A stretch of DNA of 64,000 nt from positions 248,001 through 312,000 of the forward strand of contig JAMLHJ010000002.1 of assembly GCA_023957245.1 (NCBI GenBank), in the 5' to 3' direction. Made by a program: the position numbers and the translations under genes. Below, piece by piece: positions 9,128-19,340 of the stretch. The DNA comes from Chitinophagales bacterium. GTDB taxonomy: Bacteria > Bacteroidota > Bacteroidia > Chitinophagales > JADIYW01. The notes beneath the pieces were generated by a model. The model did not search any database. It was given only the letters and a program-made list of their open reading frames with translations, and was not told the origin of the DNA. Each line of letters begins with the position of its first letter. Position 1 is the first letter of the stretch.

Positions 9128-10954
9128 TTAATAAGAGCTACCTTTTCTATCTTTATTGGCTTCTAGTAAAAGTCTTTTTTTTTCTTTTCTCTCTTCCCTT
9201 TGGCGAATAGCTCTATAAACATTTCCTTCATGGTATGCAAAAGCATTGGCTAGGTCTTCACTAAAGACATCTGGTTCTGCTTCACGGAGAGATTGTCTTT
9301 GAGCTTCTGGTTTCATTAATTCCTCAATAACTTTTACAGATTTTTCTTGTAATGCATTGAGTGCCCATTGTCCAAATACGCAGTGTCCTCCTTCGTACAT
9401 TTGTAGCTGATATTCTTCAATTGTTACGATATATCCATTGTATGCATTGGCATAAGGTGCAAGAATAACGTGTTGAATACCTTGTTTTGCAACCTTTTCT
9501 TCTATCGTTTTTATTAATCTTTTACTAGCAATAGTAGTGATTTCAAATGGAATGCCTAAAATTAATATAGCACCGATGCGCATGGCTTGTACAGGCAGTA
9601 CTTGTGGAGCTATAGTAATCTGGTCATAAATACCGATTTTGTCAAAATATTTAATGTTTCTTACCAACTCGTCGGCAAAATCGGGTAAGATTAAATTTTT
9701 AGGTCTTGCACCCATGACTAGATTTCTTCCTGTTTCCAAGATAACTGGTTTGACACCTTGCGCTTTAATCATACGGTCAATATATGCCTTCGGTTCTCCT
9801 TTGCTGAGCAATTCTCTTTTTTTGGTGATGATTTTAGATAGAGTTACAGCTCCTTTGCCTAATAATTCTGGCATCCCTGGTCCATCCATTATTGAACCGA
9901 CTAGAAATGCTGCTCCCATACAAGAAGGGCTGGTCACACAACCTTCTTTGCCTCCAGTAAACTCAGGGTTAATATCTATTTTCCCAAAGTCAGTATATAA
10001 AAGTTGTGCGTCAACTCCTCCTGTGCCTAAGTCTTGAGTTGTGTCAATATTATTGATGATTTCTTTGGCTTTTTTATACTGTATATTGCCGTTGTATTTT
10101 GAGCTTTTTAGGTCATCTTCAAAAGGGCCTTCCCAATATCCTCTTTGTCTATCGAGTTTGGGATTAAATTTTACTCTAGCAGATACATCGCCACAAGCAC
10201 CTTGAGCAAAAGCAGATACATAATTTTTGTTTTCATTGCCAAAAGATTCTTCCAGCTCTGTTGCAGCAAATCCTTTATTGTCTGAACATATTTTTGTCCA
10301 ATTGTTAGGTAAATTGGTTGTATGCACTGCAAACCAATTCACTGAAGCTCTAGGTCTTCCGTTTTCATCGGTGATTTGTAATAAAGTCATTCGTTTATCA
10401 GCTGCTTTATGTCTTTCTGCAAACGAAATCTTATGCTCAACTTCAGGGTTCAGATTATATGCAGCAATAGAGCGATTATAACTGATAGAAGTTTCTAAAT
10501 CAAAATCACCTGTGCCGACTTGTATTTTGCCCGGTGCTTTATTTATTTCTGCTTTAACGATAGCTTCATAGATTCCATTCACTATTTTGTCATAGATTTC
10601 TCTGACAAATCCTGGAGCTCCCATACTATAAAGCGGATGCAAAGAATATCCACTCGGACCAGTATGTGTATGTTGTGCAGTCAACAGAACATTGTCATAA
10701 TCATAATTCCAATCTGGGTAGTTTTGTTTTAATAGTCGAATGACACCATCTTTTAAAGAGGGATTAATCATGCATAATTCGGTATTGACAAATACAACTC
10801 TTTTTTTTGTACTAGGGTCATAAAATGCAAAAGCTCTAGCATGTAATGGAGTTTCGATATCTAGCATGACTTGCGTAGCTAATCCATAACCCAACATGCC
10901 AACACCTCTTTTGAAGGCAGTAATATCGCCTTTCCCTATTCCTATTTCCAACAT
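9128..10954 (-). CDS. neutral/alkaline non-lysosomal ceramidase family protein
   Basis: A 608-residue protein matching neutral ceramidases. The N-terminal zinc-site motif is LLTAQHTHTGPSGYS (near residue 92). The FAQGACGDVSAR block (near residue 255) corresponds to the catalytic-region NxGDVSPN motif of the family, here with several substitutions. It lacks a clear signal peptide. Neutral ceramidases hydrolyse the N-acyl bond of ceramide, and several Bacteroidota make sphingolipids, so a lipid role is reasonable. However, many bacterial members with the N-terminal domain are untested. The length is slightly short of the usual 650-700, and the C-terminal tail is very Lys/Arg-rich. Stands alone. 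Confidence 0.8.
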   Translation of the reverse strand: MLEIGIGKGDITAFKRGVGMLGYGLATQVMLDIETPLHARAFAFYDPSTKKRVVFVNTELCMINPSLKDGVIRLLKQNYPDWNYDYDNVLLTAQHTHTGPSGYSLHPLYSMGAPGFVREIYDKIVNGIYEAIVKAEINKAPGKIQVGTGDFDLETSISYNRSIAAYNLNPEVEHKISFAERHKAADKRMTLLQITDENGRPRASVNWFAVHTTNLPNNWTKICSDNKGFAATELEESFGNENKNYVSAFAQGACGDVSARVKFNPKLDRQRGYWEGPFEDDLKSSKYNGNIQYKKAKEIINNIDTTQDLGTGGVDAQLLYTDFGKIDINPEFTGGKEGCVTSPSCMGAAFLVGSIMDGPGMPELLGKGAVTLSKIITKKRELLSKGEPKAYIDRMIKAQGVKPVILETGRNLVMGARPKNLILPDFADELVRNIKYFDKIGIYDQITIAPQVLPVQAMRIGAILILGIPFEITTIASKRLIKTIEEKVAKQGIQHVILAPYANAYNGYIVTIEEYQLQMYEGGHCVFGQWALNALQEKSVKVIEELMKPEAQRQSLREAEPDVFSEDLANAFAYHEGNVYRAIRQREERKEKKRLLLEANKDRKGSSY

Positions 10955-11147
10955 TTCTCTAACTATTTTTAATGATGAGAATAGGATAAAAGTAATGGAT
11001 AATTATAAATAAATACCTATCAGAAAATAATTATGTTTTGATAATTGTTAAAATTTATCACAATAAACATTGAAGGTCATTATTGAAAGTTTTAAAACCA
11101 TGTTTTGTCAAACAATGCTTAGAAATAGAATAGATGAATTGGTAGCT

Positions 11148-11816
11148 TTAGTTGAGAAATTTGCTAAAAAATGTAACTGCGAGCATTTGTCCTCCAATTC
11201 CTACTAAAAAACCGATGTACAATTCTTTTACAGTATGTGCCTTTAGGTATAATCTTGCAGTTGCGATTAATCCATTGAGGGTAATTATTAAAAGGAATAT
11301 TGTAATTAATGACTTTTCTGCACTCATCATCATTAGCATAGTAGCAACAAGCAAACCACTAACGCCGACCATGTGAATACTCAATTTGAAAAATAGATTG
11401 ATGAAAAATGATGCCATTAAAGAGATGACAGTTCCTAACATAAATATGATATAGATATTAGGCATGAAATTGAAATAATCTTTAACCGCCAAAAATGCCC
11501 AAATATAAAAGGTCATCGTAGCTATAAAAGGAATGATACGATCTTTTTTGTCTTCCATTTCCAAGTTCTTAATGAAGCCAATCCCTTTCATCATCAATAT
11601 TGCAATTGCAGGCATCATGAAAGTGTTAATAAAGACAGACATTAATACATGTTGAGGTGTTCTTACGATATCACCTTCTTCGATGGGTGTGCTCGGTGAA
11701 ATAGAAGGATATGCCCATAGAAACAATATTGTTCCGTAAGTGGGCATCAAAAGAGGATGAAAAACGATTGAAATAATTTTGAAAACAATTTGCAATAATG
11801 AGTTTTGGTTTTTCAT
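11148..11816 (-). CDS. PAP2-like multi-pass membrane protein
   Basis: A 222-residue protein with about six hydrophobic helices starting at residue 10 (VFHPLLMPTYGTILFLWAYP). The C-terminal half holds SIHMVGVSG and ARLYLKAHTVKELYIGFLVG, which resemble the later signature motifs of PAP2/bacteriopanetetrol-type phosphatases (a catalytic His and the HTxxxVxxG motif). Key residues of the first motif are not evident, so activity on lipid phosphates is only a suggestion. Confidence 0.6.
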   Translation of the reverse strand: MKNQNSLLQIVFKIISIVFHPLLMPTYGTILFLWAYPSISPSTPIEEGDIVRTPQHVLMSVFINTFMMPAIAILMMKGIGFIKNLEMEDKKDRIIPFIATMTFYIWAFLAVKDYFNFMPNIYIIFMLGTVISLMASFFINLFFKLSIHMVGVSGLLVATMLMMMSAEKSLITIFLLIITLNGLIATARLYLKAHTVKELYIGFLVGIGGQMLAVTFFSKFLN

Positions 11817-11865
11817 CTATTTGTATTTAAAATATTGATTGTTAATGAATTAATATCCGCTCTGC

Positions 11866-13338
11866 TTACAATTCTTTTCGTAATCTTGCTACAGGAATAT
11901 TGAGTTGTTCTCTGTATTTGGCAACTGTACGACGAGCGATATTATATCCTTTTTCGGTAAGAGCTTCTGTCAATTGTTCATCTGACATTGGTTTGCTTTT
12001 GTCTTCTGAATCAATTAAATTTTCAAGGATTTTTTTCACTTCACGAGTAGAAACTTCCTCACCACTGTCTGTTTGTAGAGATTCTGAGAAAAAATGTTTT
12101 AAAAGGAATGTGCCAAATTCGGTTTGAATATATTTGCTATTCGCTACCCTAGAAATTGTAGAGATATCCAATTCTGTAATTTCGGCAATATCTTTTAATA
12201 TCATTGGACGCATTTGCACCTCGTCACCTGTCAACAAATATTCTTTCTGATATGAAACTATCGCATTCATTGTTACTAAAAGAGTATGTTGTCGCTGTTT
12301 GATTGCATCAATAAACCATTTTGCTGAATCTATTTTTTGCTTAATAAATAGTAAGGCTTCTTTTTGTTTTTTGTCTTTGACTTTACTTTTGTTGTAATCT
12401 TTTATCATGTCTTTAAAACTCTCACTGACACGAAGATCTGGAGCGTTTTTCCCATTGAGTAAAACCTCAAGTTTTCCATTATTATTGATTAAAGTAAAAT
12501 CAGGAATAATGACTTGATGCAAACCAATACTATTCCCAGCACTTGAGCCTCCTGGTTTAGGATTGAGCTTTAAGATTTCGTCAACGACATCTTTCAATGT
12601 GCTCTCATCAATATTTAACTGTTTGAGTAGCTTGTCGTAATGTTTTTTTGTGAAAGCTTCAAAATGATTTTCTATGACAAGAATGGCATATTTTGTAATC
12701 TGTTTCGAATCATTTTTTCTTTTCAATTGGATGAGCAGACATTCTTGCAAATCTCTAGCGCCTACTCCTGCAGGGTCAAATCGTTGGATATCTTTAAGAA
12801 CTTTTTCCACTTGTTCCTCTGTTACCATTATGCCACGAGAAAACGCAATATCATCAACTATAGCATCTATTTCTCTACGGATATAGCCATCATCGTCAAT
12901 GCTGCCTACAATTTGATCCGCGATAATATATTCATCTTCATCTAGATTGAGTAGAGATAATTGTTCGTATAATAAATCATGAAAACTTTTACCTACTGCA
13001 AAGGGAATCGTTTTATTATCATCTTCACCTGAATATTCATCTCCATCTTCTCGGTAATCATAGCTTTCTTTGTCCAAATAATCATCCAATCCCAAATCTT
13101 CATCTTGGCTAGAAGATTCTTCTGACTCATGTTCATTGTCAGTTTCTTGTGCTTCAGACAATCCTTCACTTTCAAAATCATTATCATTCGAACCTTCTTC
13201 CAATGCAGGATTGACCTCCAATTCTTCTTTTATTCTTTGTTCTAAAGATGCAGTAGGAACTTGCAACAATTTCATTAACTGAATTTGTTGTGGAGATAGC
13301 TTTTGAAGCATCTTTTGGCTTAAACTTTGACTCAGCAT
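11866..13338 (-). CDS. rpoN: RNA polymerase sigma-54 factor
   Basis: A 490-residue sigma-54. The N-terminal activator-interacting domain is Gln/Leu-rich (SQKMLQKLSPQQIQLMKLLQ). A very acidic linker follows (about residues 50-110, many Asp/Glu), then the core-binding domain. The C-terminal DNA-binding part ends in the RpoN box ARRTVAKYRE (near residue 475). It directs RNA polymerase to -24/-12 promoters with an enhancer-binding ATPase. It lies just downstream of asnS on the same strand, with a gap of 44 bp, so co-transcription is likely. Confidence 0.95.
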   Translation of the reverse strand: MLSQSLSQKMLQKLSPQQIQLMKLLQVPTASLEQRIKEELEVNPALEEGSNDNDFESEGLSEAQETDNEHESEESSSQDEDLGLDDYLDKESYDYREDGDEYSGEDDNKTIPFAVGKSFHDLLYEQLSLLNLDEDEYIIADQIVGSIDDDGYIRREIDAIVDDIAFSRGIMVTEEQVEKVLKDIQRFDPAGVGARDLQECLLIQLKRKNDSKQITKYAILVIENHFEAFTKKHYDKLLKQLNIDESTLKDVVDEILKLNPKPGGSSAGNSIGLHQVIIPDFTLINNNGKLEVLLNGKNAPDLRVSESFKDMIKDYNKSKVKDKKQKEALLFIKQKIDSAKWFIDAIKQRQHTLLVTMNAIVSYQKEYLLTGDEVQMRPMILKDIAEITELDISTISRVANSKYIQTEFGTFLLKHFFSESLQTDSGEEVSTREVKKILENLIDSEDKSKPMSDEQLTEALTEKGYNIARRTVAKYREQLNIPVARLRKEL

Positions 13339-13382
13339 AAGTTTTTGTCTTTATTATATATACGAAAAAGGACTGTAGTTGT

Positions 13383-14822
13383 TTAAAAATTGGCACTTTT
13401 AGGTGTGCGAGGGAATGGAATTACATCTCTGATATTTTTCATACCTGTCACAAATAAGACTAATCTTTCAAAACCCAATCCAAAACCGCTATGAGGAACA
13501 GTTCCAAATTTCCTAGTTTCTAAATACCACCAAATCGTATCGTGATGAATACCGACTTCATCAACTCGTTTCATCAATTTATCATAATCTTCTTCTCTCT
13601 GAGAACCTCCGATAATCTCACCAATTCCAGGGAATAATACGTCCATAGCTCTGACAGTTTTGCCATCATCACTTTGTTTCATATAGAAAGATTTAATTTC
13701 TCTAGGATAATCTGTTAAAATGACTGGTGCATTGTATTCCTTTTCAACAAGATATCTTTCATGCTCTGATTGCAAGTCTGTTCCCCAAGAAACAGGGTAT
13801 TTGAATTGACCTTTCTTATTTGGTTTTGAGTTTTCTAAAACTTTTATTGCTTCAGTATAAGTCAATCTTTTAAATGAATTATTGACAATGAAATGTAGTT
13901 TTTCTCTCAAAGGCATAGGGGATTGCTCCTCTTTTTTCAATGATTTTTCTTCATCAATTAATCTTTTCTCTAAGAAAACTAAATCATCAGCACAGTTTTC
14001 TAAAGCATATTTTACTAAATATTGTAAAAATTCTTCAGCCAAATTCATGTTGTCCTCCAACTCATAGAATGCCATTTCTGGTTCAATCATCCAAAACTCT
14101 GCTAAATGTCGAGCGGTATTTGAATTTTCGGCACGGAATGTAGGTCCGAAAGTATAGATTTTTCCTAGTGCCATCGCTCCCAATTCACCTTCAAGCTGAC
14201 CTGAAACGGTAAGGTTGGTTTCTCTGCCAAAAAAGTCTTCTTTATAATCTACTTTCCCTTCTTCATTCAAAGGCGGATTTTTGGGGTCCAAAGTGGTCAC
14301 TCTGAACATTTCTCCTGCTCCTTCTGCATCTGAACCTGTAATGATAGGCGTGTGCAAATAATAAAATCCTCTTTCATTGAAGAATTGATGAATAGCAAAA
14401 GCTAAGGCATGTCTTATTCTTAAAATAGCACCAAATGTATTGGTACGTGGACGTAAATGTGCGATTTCACGAAGAAATTCCAATGAATGTTTTTTAGGTT
14501 GCAAAGGATATTTCTCTGGATCTGCTGTTCCATAGACAATAATATTAGATGCTAATAATTCAACATCTTGTCCGCTGCCCTGAGATGCGGTCAATACGCC
14601 AGTAATCGCTACGCCTGCCCCTGTAACCACTTTTTGAAGTACGCTCTCGTCAATATCTGTTGGGGAGGCTACAGCTTGAATATTATTGATAGTAGAGCCA
14701 TCATTAATATTGATAAATATTACGTTTTTACTATCTCGTTTTGTTCTTACCCAACCTTTAATCGTGATTTCTGAACCGATCTGGGCTTCATTAAGTATTG
14801 TTGCAATGGTCTTTGGCGTCAT
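13383..14822 (-). CDS. asnS: asparagine--tRNA ligase
   Basis: A 479-residue class IIb aminoacyl-tRNA synthetase. The N-terminal OB-fold anticodon domain has [20 protein letters not shown]. The catalytic domain shows motif 2 ([20 protein letters not shown]) and motif 3 ([20 protein letters not shown]), the latter near the C-terminus. It charges tRNA-Asn in the cytoplasm. The ATG at 14822 ([10 protein letters not shown]) is preferred over an upstream start at 14858 because the family begins here. rpoN follows on the same strand. Confidence 0.95.
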   Translation of the reverse strand: MTPKTIATILNEAQIGSEITIKGWVRTKRDSKNVIFININDGSTINNIQAVASPTDIDESVLQKVVTGAGVAITGVLTASQGSGQDVELLASNIIVYGTADPEKYPLQPKKHSLEFLREIAHLRPRTNTFGAILRIRHALAFAIHQFFNERGFYYLHTPIITGSDAEGAGEMFRVTTLDPKNPPLNEEGKVDYKEDFFGRETNLTVSGQLEGELGAMALGKIYTFGPTFRAENSNTARHLAEFWMIEPEMAFYELEDNMNLAEEFLQYLVKYALENCADDLVFLEKRLIDEEKSLKKEEQSPMPLREKLHFIVNNSFKRLTYTEAIKVLENSKPNKKGQFKYPVSWGTDLQSEHERYLVEKEYNAPVILTDYPREIKSFYMKQSDDGKTVRAMDVLFPGIGEIIGGSQREEDYDKLMKRVDEVGIHHDTIWWYLETRKFGTVPHSGFGLGFERLVLFVTGMKNIRDVIPFPRTPKSANF

Positions 14823-14919
14823 CTTTTTTGCCTTTAAAATTGAAGCGCAAAGATACAAAATCTACTCATCTTTTTTGATGAAAAAAGACATGCAATATTT
14901 AAGTAATAGCTAAAGAAGT

Positions 14920-15107
14920 CTATGACGATTTGTTTTTCTTTTTTGTAGAAATTCTCAGCATGCCCCATATTGGACAGAAGCTTAAATATGCAGTTGACAC
15001 CAATATTCCTGCAATCATGGCAAGAAATATTCCAATAGATTTCGGGACTAATTCTAGAAAATATAATGCAATCAATACAATCGCTATTAATAGCCTGATA
15101 ATTCTAT
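14920..15107 (-). pseudogene. DUF2892 (YgaP-like) membrane protein gene, 3' part, split by the prophage
   Basis: This fragment codes for the last 60 residues (from IIRLLIAIVLI to KKKNKSS) of a two-helix DUF2892 protein with the conserved LSFCPIWGMLRI end. The first 12 codons (MRAAPNLGNLDR) lie 34 kb away at 49,439-49,474, on the far side of the prophage. Joining the two restores a 72-residue protein with the family's usual N-G-x-x-D-R-I-I-R pattern. The minus-strand ORF that starts at 15138 reads into phage DNA and gives a false N-terminus. Confidence 0.9.
15103..15107. repeat. target-site duplication TCTAT, copy 1
   Basis: TCTAT here and at 49439-49443 flank the prophage. The base at 15107 is ambiguous between host and phage, so the duplication is 5 bp (as in Mu) or 4 bp (TCTA). 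Confidence 0.8.
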
Positions 15108-15131
15108 AATTTCCAAAAAACAAAAAATCAC
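15107..15131 (+). repeat. prophage terminal inverted repeat, right (tail-gene) end
   Basis: The 25 bases here match the reverse complement of 49414-49438 at 21 positions, sharing TAA at the tip, CC, and the block CAAAAAATCAC. A second shared word, CAAAAAGTAA, lies at 15143-15152 and, inverted, at 49324-49333. Both are candidate transposase binding sites. Confidence 0.75.
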
Positions 15132-15158
15132 ATAACAAATTTCAAAAAGTAATTTTTT

Positions 15159-16826
15159 CTATATTATGAAAAGAAAGCTCGGCAAATTGCTATTTATTCT
15201 TACACGAAACAGTGAAGATGCTGTTATGTTATTATCTAAACAAACATAAAAATTTTTTTTAAATAACATAAAAAAAGTCTTTACTGAATATCTTTCTAAA
15301 TCAAAACCAGTGATATAAATCAGTGACTTCAAATATCCTACGTTTTCATTATCAAGTATAAAATTTTGGGTTATAATATAAGGATCATTACCTTCAATGT
15401 CTGTGATCGTTTCTTGTGCCATTACACTTACAACATCTTGAGAAAACAATTCAACTGTACTATCGCTAACTGATTTCACTACCCCTAAAATTGGGAAAAA
15501 TGTTATGGGAAGCTTACCTATTACACCCTCAGCTACAATATCTCCTTCCTCCTCCATCCATGACCCCCAAAATGATGAGTAATTTTCATTGACATCTATC
15601 ACTCCATCAAACGTCACGTCTTCATTGATATATAGCTCAAAGCGAAATGTCATAGAATTAGGCATAGTTATCGAATCAAAAAAATAAAACCGGGTCAAGT
15701 AATATTCAAAGAAATCCAATACTTCGCTATAGCCATTGGGCAAGTAGTAAGTACTGTAGCTTTTATTGCCAAAACCATGTACTTTTCTACTAAAAAAGGT
15801 ATCAGTAGAGTATAAATTATCAAAAGCATTTTCAATACTGGTATCAAGCAGTCCCAATCCATCTAGAAATATTAATGGAGCTAAACAGTCTCCCATCTGT
15901 ATTGATGGAGTAAGTGCTGGAACTGTACTAGTAACAAAGTTTCCTGTCATATTAGTAATTGAGAAAACGCTTGGATTTGCAAATAAACCATTAAAAGGCA
16001 CAACATACTCTTTAATTACCAACGTATCATTTACTGGTGAGCCAGCTATATCTGCTGTAAAAAACTCACCAAGATTATCAGAAACAAATTGCGCCATATT
16101 GGCAACAGTAGCTTCTATATTAGCCCCTATTTGTATTTCGCCACTACCTGCACTGGGCTTGAATGAAAACGGCTTCGTACTAAAATTTGGCATTACCAGA
16201 TCAAAGCCATCGCCATCTTGAGGATTGTCATGTAGTATTAAAGAGATGGATAATGGAGTAAATGAGACCATAACATCACGAGCCAACTGAAAATCTACAA
16301 TTCTTTTCTCTGGAAGTATATAAGGCGTAAATGTAGGTAGTATAGCATGACTACCGTCCCATACGACTACCTTACCGACATCAGAAGAAGTAAGTCCTTG
16401 ATGAGGAAATATCATCTTATAACCATCATCTATTGAAGGTTTATTTTGAATAAATGCTGGGCTTTCAATATCTACCTCATTCCAGTCTGCTTGTTGTTGT
16501 TCTACATCAACGTTGATAGGTGGAATAAACTCTCCCTTGATAAGCCCTTGGCTGTCCAGAAGCTGTTGTAATCCTTCCAGTTTCTCTTTGAGTATTGTAG
16601 TGAAATCCTCAGTGGATAGTCCTTTGCCCACTTGCTTATCCACTTTATTAGCTAAATCTGCTGCTGTTGGCAAGCTATTGATAAGAGGAATCAATCCTTC
16701 AACATCTGCCATAGATATTGGTTCGTCTGAAAATCTACATGCCTCTATCCAAGCCCAGAACTGTGCCTGTGTAGGCTTATTATGGGTTCTAAACCATTCT
16801 TTTACGCTATTTTTATCGATTGCCAT
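15159..16826 (-). CDS. putative tail fibre / distal tail protein
   Basis: A 555-residue protein, the last gene before the phage end. The N-terminus (VKEWFRTHNKPTQAQFWAWIEACRFSDEPI) is a short conserved module seen at the start of tail-fibre-like proteins of Bacteroidota phages. It is followed by a helical stretch (about residues 55-100) and a long beta-rich region without recognised motifs. Position after the baseplate and collar-type fibre genes suggests a receptor-binding or fibre role, but no enzymatic domain is visible. Confidence 0.6.
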   Translation of the reverse strand: MAIDKNSVKEWFRTHNKPTQAQFWAWIEACRFSDEPISMADVEGLIPLINSLPTAADLANKVDKQVGKGLSTEDFTTILKEKLEGLQQLLDSQGLIKGEFIPPINVDVEQQQADWNEVDIESPAFIQNKPSIDDGYKMIFPHQGLTSSDVGKVVVWDGSHAILPTFTPYILPEKRIVDFQLARDVMVSFTPLSISLILHDNPQDGDGFDLVMPNFSTKPFSFKPSAGSGEIQIGANIEATVANMAQFVSDNLGEFFTADIAGSPVNDTLVIKEYVVPFNGLFANPSVFSITNMTGNFVTSTVPALTPSIQMGDCLAPLIFLDGLGLLDTSIENAFDNLYSTDTFFSRKVHGFGNKSYSTYYLPNGYSEVLDFFEYYLTRFYFFDSITMPNSMTFRFELYINEDVTFDGVIDVNENYSSFWGSWMEEEGDIVAEGVIGKLPITFFPILGVVKSVSDSTVELFSQDVVSVMAQETITDIEGNDPYIITQNFILDNENVGYLKSLIYITGFDLERYSVKTFFMLFKKNFYVCLDNNITASSLFRVRINSNLPSFLFII

Positions 16827-16836
16827 GATGTTTTTT

Positions 16837-17712
16837 TTAATTGCCAGTATAAATAATATATGCTAGTGTGTAATATGGAGGACGGTTCTCATGTGGTTGA
16901 TCTCCTCCTGTGTTAAATACTAAGACACCTCCCGTTATATCCGCCTCTGATTCTGATGTTTCGTAGATTCGCCCAGTACCCGTATTGTTTGCAGATATAT
17001 TAGCAGTGGCTGAGCCTACAGGATGAATATCATTATTAACCCTTAGTGAATTAGTAGCCCCATTACTATCGTCTGAGAACAAGTGTCTATGACCATTATC
17101 CCAAATAACTACATATGTTTCATGGTTATGCAATGGCATTTGAGCTTCTGTGAGGACTACTGAATTGCTACCACCTGTTTTACCAATTGCATTATAATCA
17201 TTAACATTGGGGTCAAAACCGACTATAAATTGACCTCTCAAATCTGGAGTGCCATTGGTGCCGTCACAGAGTTGCCAGCCAAAAGGGATATTATTGACAG
17301 ATCCACAAAACAGCTGAGGATTAGTACCCGCAGGAAGTAGCCTTCTTTTGATTTCACTAGCTCTGAAGAAGCTAGCCCATGGAAATGCTCCCGAAAGCGA
17401 ATTACCAAATTTAGCCTGCCTTCTTATCTCTACGTCTTTCAATTCTCCTCCTTCAAATTCCAATTGAACGACAGTTTCTTCAATAATAACATGTGATGTG
17501 ATAGCACCTCCTTTAAATGGAAGCACCTCTCCATTGATATATACCACACCGTCTGAGGCCGTAGCTCCTGTTACTTCTACACCTTTCAGAATACTCAAAT
17601 TTCCTACAATCTCACCCAATGCATTGAACAGGCTATATGCTTCTTGCATAAATGCCAGCGTATCTTGGTCTAGTGGGAAACCTCCTACATTATCTAATTT
17701 TAATCGATTCAT
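16837..17712 (-). CDS. tail collar domain fibre protein
   Basis: A 291-residue protein. Residues about 130-190 form a phage tail collar domain: FCGSVNNIPFGWQLCDGTNG, TPDLRGQFIVGFD and LTEAQMPLHNHETYV. The His-rich end (NGHRHLFSDD) is typical of short-tail-fibre collars that hold metal ions. It is expected to sit at the baseplate and to attach or carry fibres. It follows the gp47/gp48-position genes with short gaps, as fibre genes do in Mu. Confidence 0.82.
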   Translation of the reverse strand: MNRLKLDNVGGFPLDQDTLAFMQEAYSLFNALGEIVGNLSILKGVEVTGATASDGVVYINGEVLPFKGGAITSHVIIEETVVQLEFEGGELKDVEIRRQAKFGNSLSGAFPWASFFRASEIKRRLLPAGTNPQLFCGSVNNIPFGWQLCDGTNGTPDLRGQFIVGFDPNVNDYNAIGKTGGSNSVVLTEAQMPLHNHETYVVIWDNGHRHLFSDDSNGATNSLRVNNDIHPVGSATANISANNTGTGRIYETSESEADITGGVLVFNTGGDQPHENRPPYYTLAYIIYTGN

Positions 17713-17716
17713 AATT

Positions 17717-18187
17717 TTAATCTTTTGGTTCTATTGTATATCGTTTTGATGCTAGTCGGTAAATATCTACCAGTGCTTTTATCTCTATATTTTTAAACAT
17801 TAATTCAATAGGTACAAGTACAATAAAGTCAACTCTTGTATCCTCGTAGTCTGTACGTTGGCGAATATACTTTACACCCAAGTATTGAGGTTTATTCAGA
17901 CCTCTGCTGTAGATATACCACCTACCAAATCTATAACCATCTATAATCTCTATTCGTCGTTGTTCATTATCAAATCTATCATTGAGTGCGGCTCTTAAAT
18001 AGCACACTTGGCTATTATGCTCCAATGTATAAATGTCATCGCTTCTCTCGGTGATAAATCTTCCATACAAACTATGAATAGGACGAGTCAATGCTTTGAG
18101 CCATGCCATCATCTTTACTTGTCGCCACTGGATAGGAAGCAACAAGACAGTTAATCGCTCTATATTGATATCAAATACCTTATTCAT
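17717..18187 (-). CDS. baseplate-region protein in the Mu gp48 position
   Basis: A 156-residue protein, not recognised by motif. It overlaps the baseplate J-like gene by 8 bp and precedes the fibre genes, the place of Mu gp48 (tail-end baseplate protein). It contains a Trp/Tyr-rich stretch (YRFGRWYIYSRGLNKPQYLG). A baseplate-to-fibre adaptor is a guess from position only. Confidence 0.5.
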   Translation of the reverse strand: MNKVFDINIERLTVLLLPIQWRQVKMMAWLKALTRPIHSLYGRFITERSDDIYTLEHNSQVCYLRAALNDRFDNEQRRIEIIDGYRFGRWYIYSRGLNKPQYLGVKYIRQRTDYEDTRVDFIVLVPIELMFKNIEIKALVDIYRLASKRYTIEPKD

Positions 18188-19031
18188 AACTAATTATACT
18201 TTTATAGTCATTATCGGTATAGCTTACAGTATAATATCCACTTTCAGGCACTTTATGAATATCTATAGATTCCCAATTACCATAGTCTTGTAGTGTGCCA
18301 TCGATCCAGCAGGTGAGAGCTTCATCTATTGATAAATCTTCTACTCCTTCCACTTGTTGAATATTGTCGATAAGTTTCTGGACACTAAAATTGCCATTGA
18401 AAGGCAATAGTTTTAAATAACCCTTTATAGCATCTTCTACTGGTTTATTGCCATATCTTATACTTCTACCTTCCGCATCAAGCAATAAAGGATTTCTGAT
18501 GATTCTGATAGTTAGTTTTAAACGATCAGGCAAATAATTAATCACTGTGATAGCCACTCCTGCATCTTTTATTTCAGCGATATATTCTTGAAAGCTCTCT
18601 AATATATTTTCATCTACTGGTTTTAATCCATCACTATCTTCAGTAGCAATCTTGATGATTAATCGACTAACGCTTTCACTTTCTACGACTGCACAATATT
18701 TAATCACTTTTGAATTATCAATTTCACTTTCATCAACTCCAGTATTATCATAATTATCACTATCGGGCAATAAATCAAATCCATTTTGGAATAACAACGC
18801 CTTTGAGCGATACCACCGAGCAGTATGAGGCTTTAGATGAGCTAATTTGCTATTGACTTCACTGCTGTGCAAATCAAATAGCTTCTCTAACGACCATATT
18901 GCAACCGCTGTGATATATGTCCACATTCGCCATACGGACACCTTGCTTGTACTATTTAGACCTACAAGCTCTGGCTGTTCATTTTTTTGCTCAATGATTT
19001 CGTCCTGAATTTCTTTTATGCTTCTTGCCAT
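18180..19031 (-). CDS. baseplate J-like (Mu gp47-type) wedge protein
   Basis: A 283-residue protein. The N-terminal segment (VWRMWTYITAVAIWSLEKLFDLHSSEV) and the mid/C-terminal part (ITVINYLPDRLKLTIRI, then a VEDAIKGYLKLLPFNG block) match the pattern of baseplate J/gp47 wedge proteins of contractile tails. It is shorter than Mu gp47 (about 360). Position before the gp48-like and fibre genes agrees. Confidence 0.65.
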   Translation of the reverse strand: MARSIKEIQDEIIEQKNEQPELVGLNSTSKVSVWRMWTYITAVAIWSLEKLFDLHSSEVNSKLAHLKPHTARWYRSKALLFQNGFDLLPDSDNYDNTGVDESEIDNSKVIKYCAVVESESVSRLIIKIATEDSDGLKPVDENILESFQEYIAEIKDAGVAITVINYLPDRLKLTIRIIRNPLLLDAEGRSIRYGNKPVEDAIKGYLKLLPFNGNFSVQKLIDNIQQVEGVEDLSIDEALTCWIDGTLQDYGNWESIDIHKVPESGYYTVSYTDNDYKSIISYE

Positions 19032-19043
19032 CTCTGTTTATTT

Positions 19044-19340
19044 CTAACTCACCTTAAAATTGTCTTCTATTATCCAACATCCTATACCTTCACAATTAGT
19101 AATATCTTCTGATATTTCTATAGTAAGCCCTGTTGCTGGTTGAATATTTTTGACCTTATAATAATCCAGTATATCATCATCAGTCAATACACCGTTTGTT
19201 TGCAATATGGTTCCCGTTATAAGATTTTCTGTGATACTGAGATTATTCTGATTTGCCAATTCAAATACTCCTTCTATTGTTCCGCAGTTTTGCAGACAAA
19301 CATCAAATATTGATTGCCCTTGTAATACCATTGCTTCCAT
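19044..19340 (-). CDS. small LysM-like tail protein
   Basis: A 98-residue protein whose first half (VLQGQSIFDVCLQNCGTIEG, then VFELANQNNLSI and GTIL) resembles a LysM-type fold as seen in small Bacteroidota phage tail proteins. LysM modules bind peptidoglycan, so a role at the tail tip during cell-wall passage is possible. Assignment is from pattern and position between the lysis-like genes and the baseplate J gene. Confidence 0.5.
   Translation of the reverse strand: MEAMVLQGQSIFDVCLQNCGTIEGVFELANQNNLSITENLITGTILQTNGVLTDDDILDYYKVKNIQPATGLTIEISEDITNCEGIGCWIIEDNFKVS

Noticed and set aside
15108-15138. ATG at 15138 as the true start of the DUF2892 gene
   Set aside because: The first codons are phage-end DNA; the family N-terminus is found at 49474-49439 instead.
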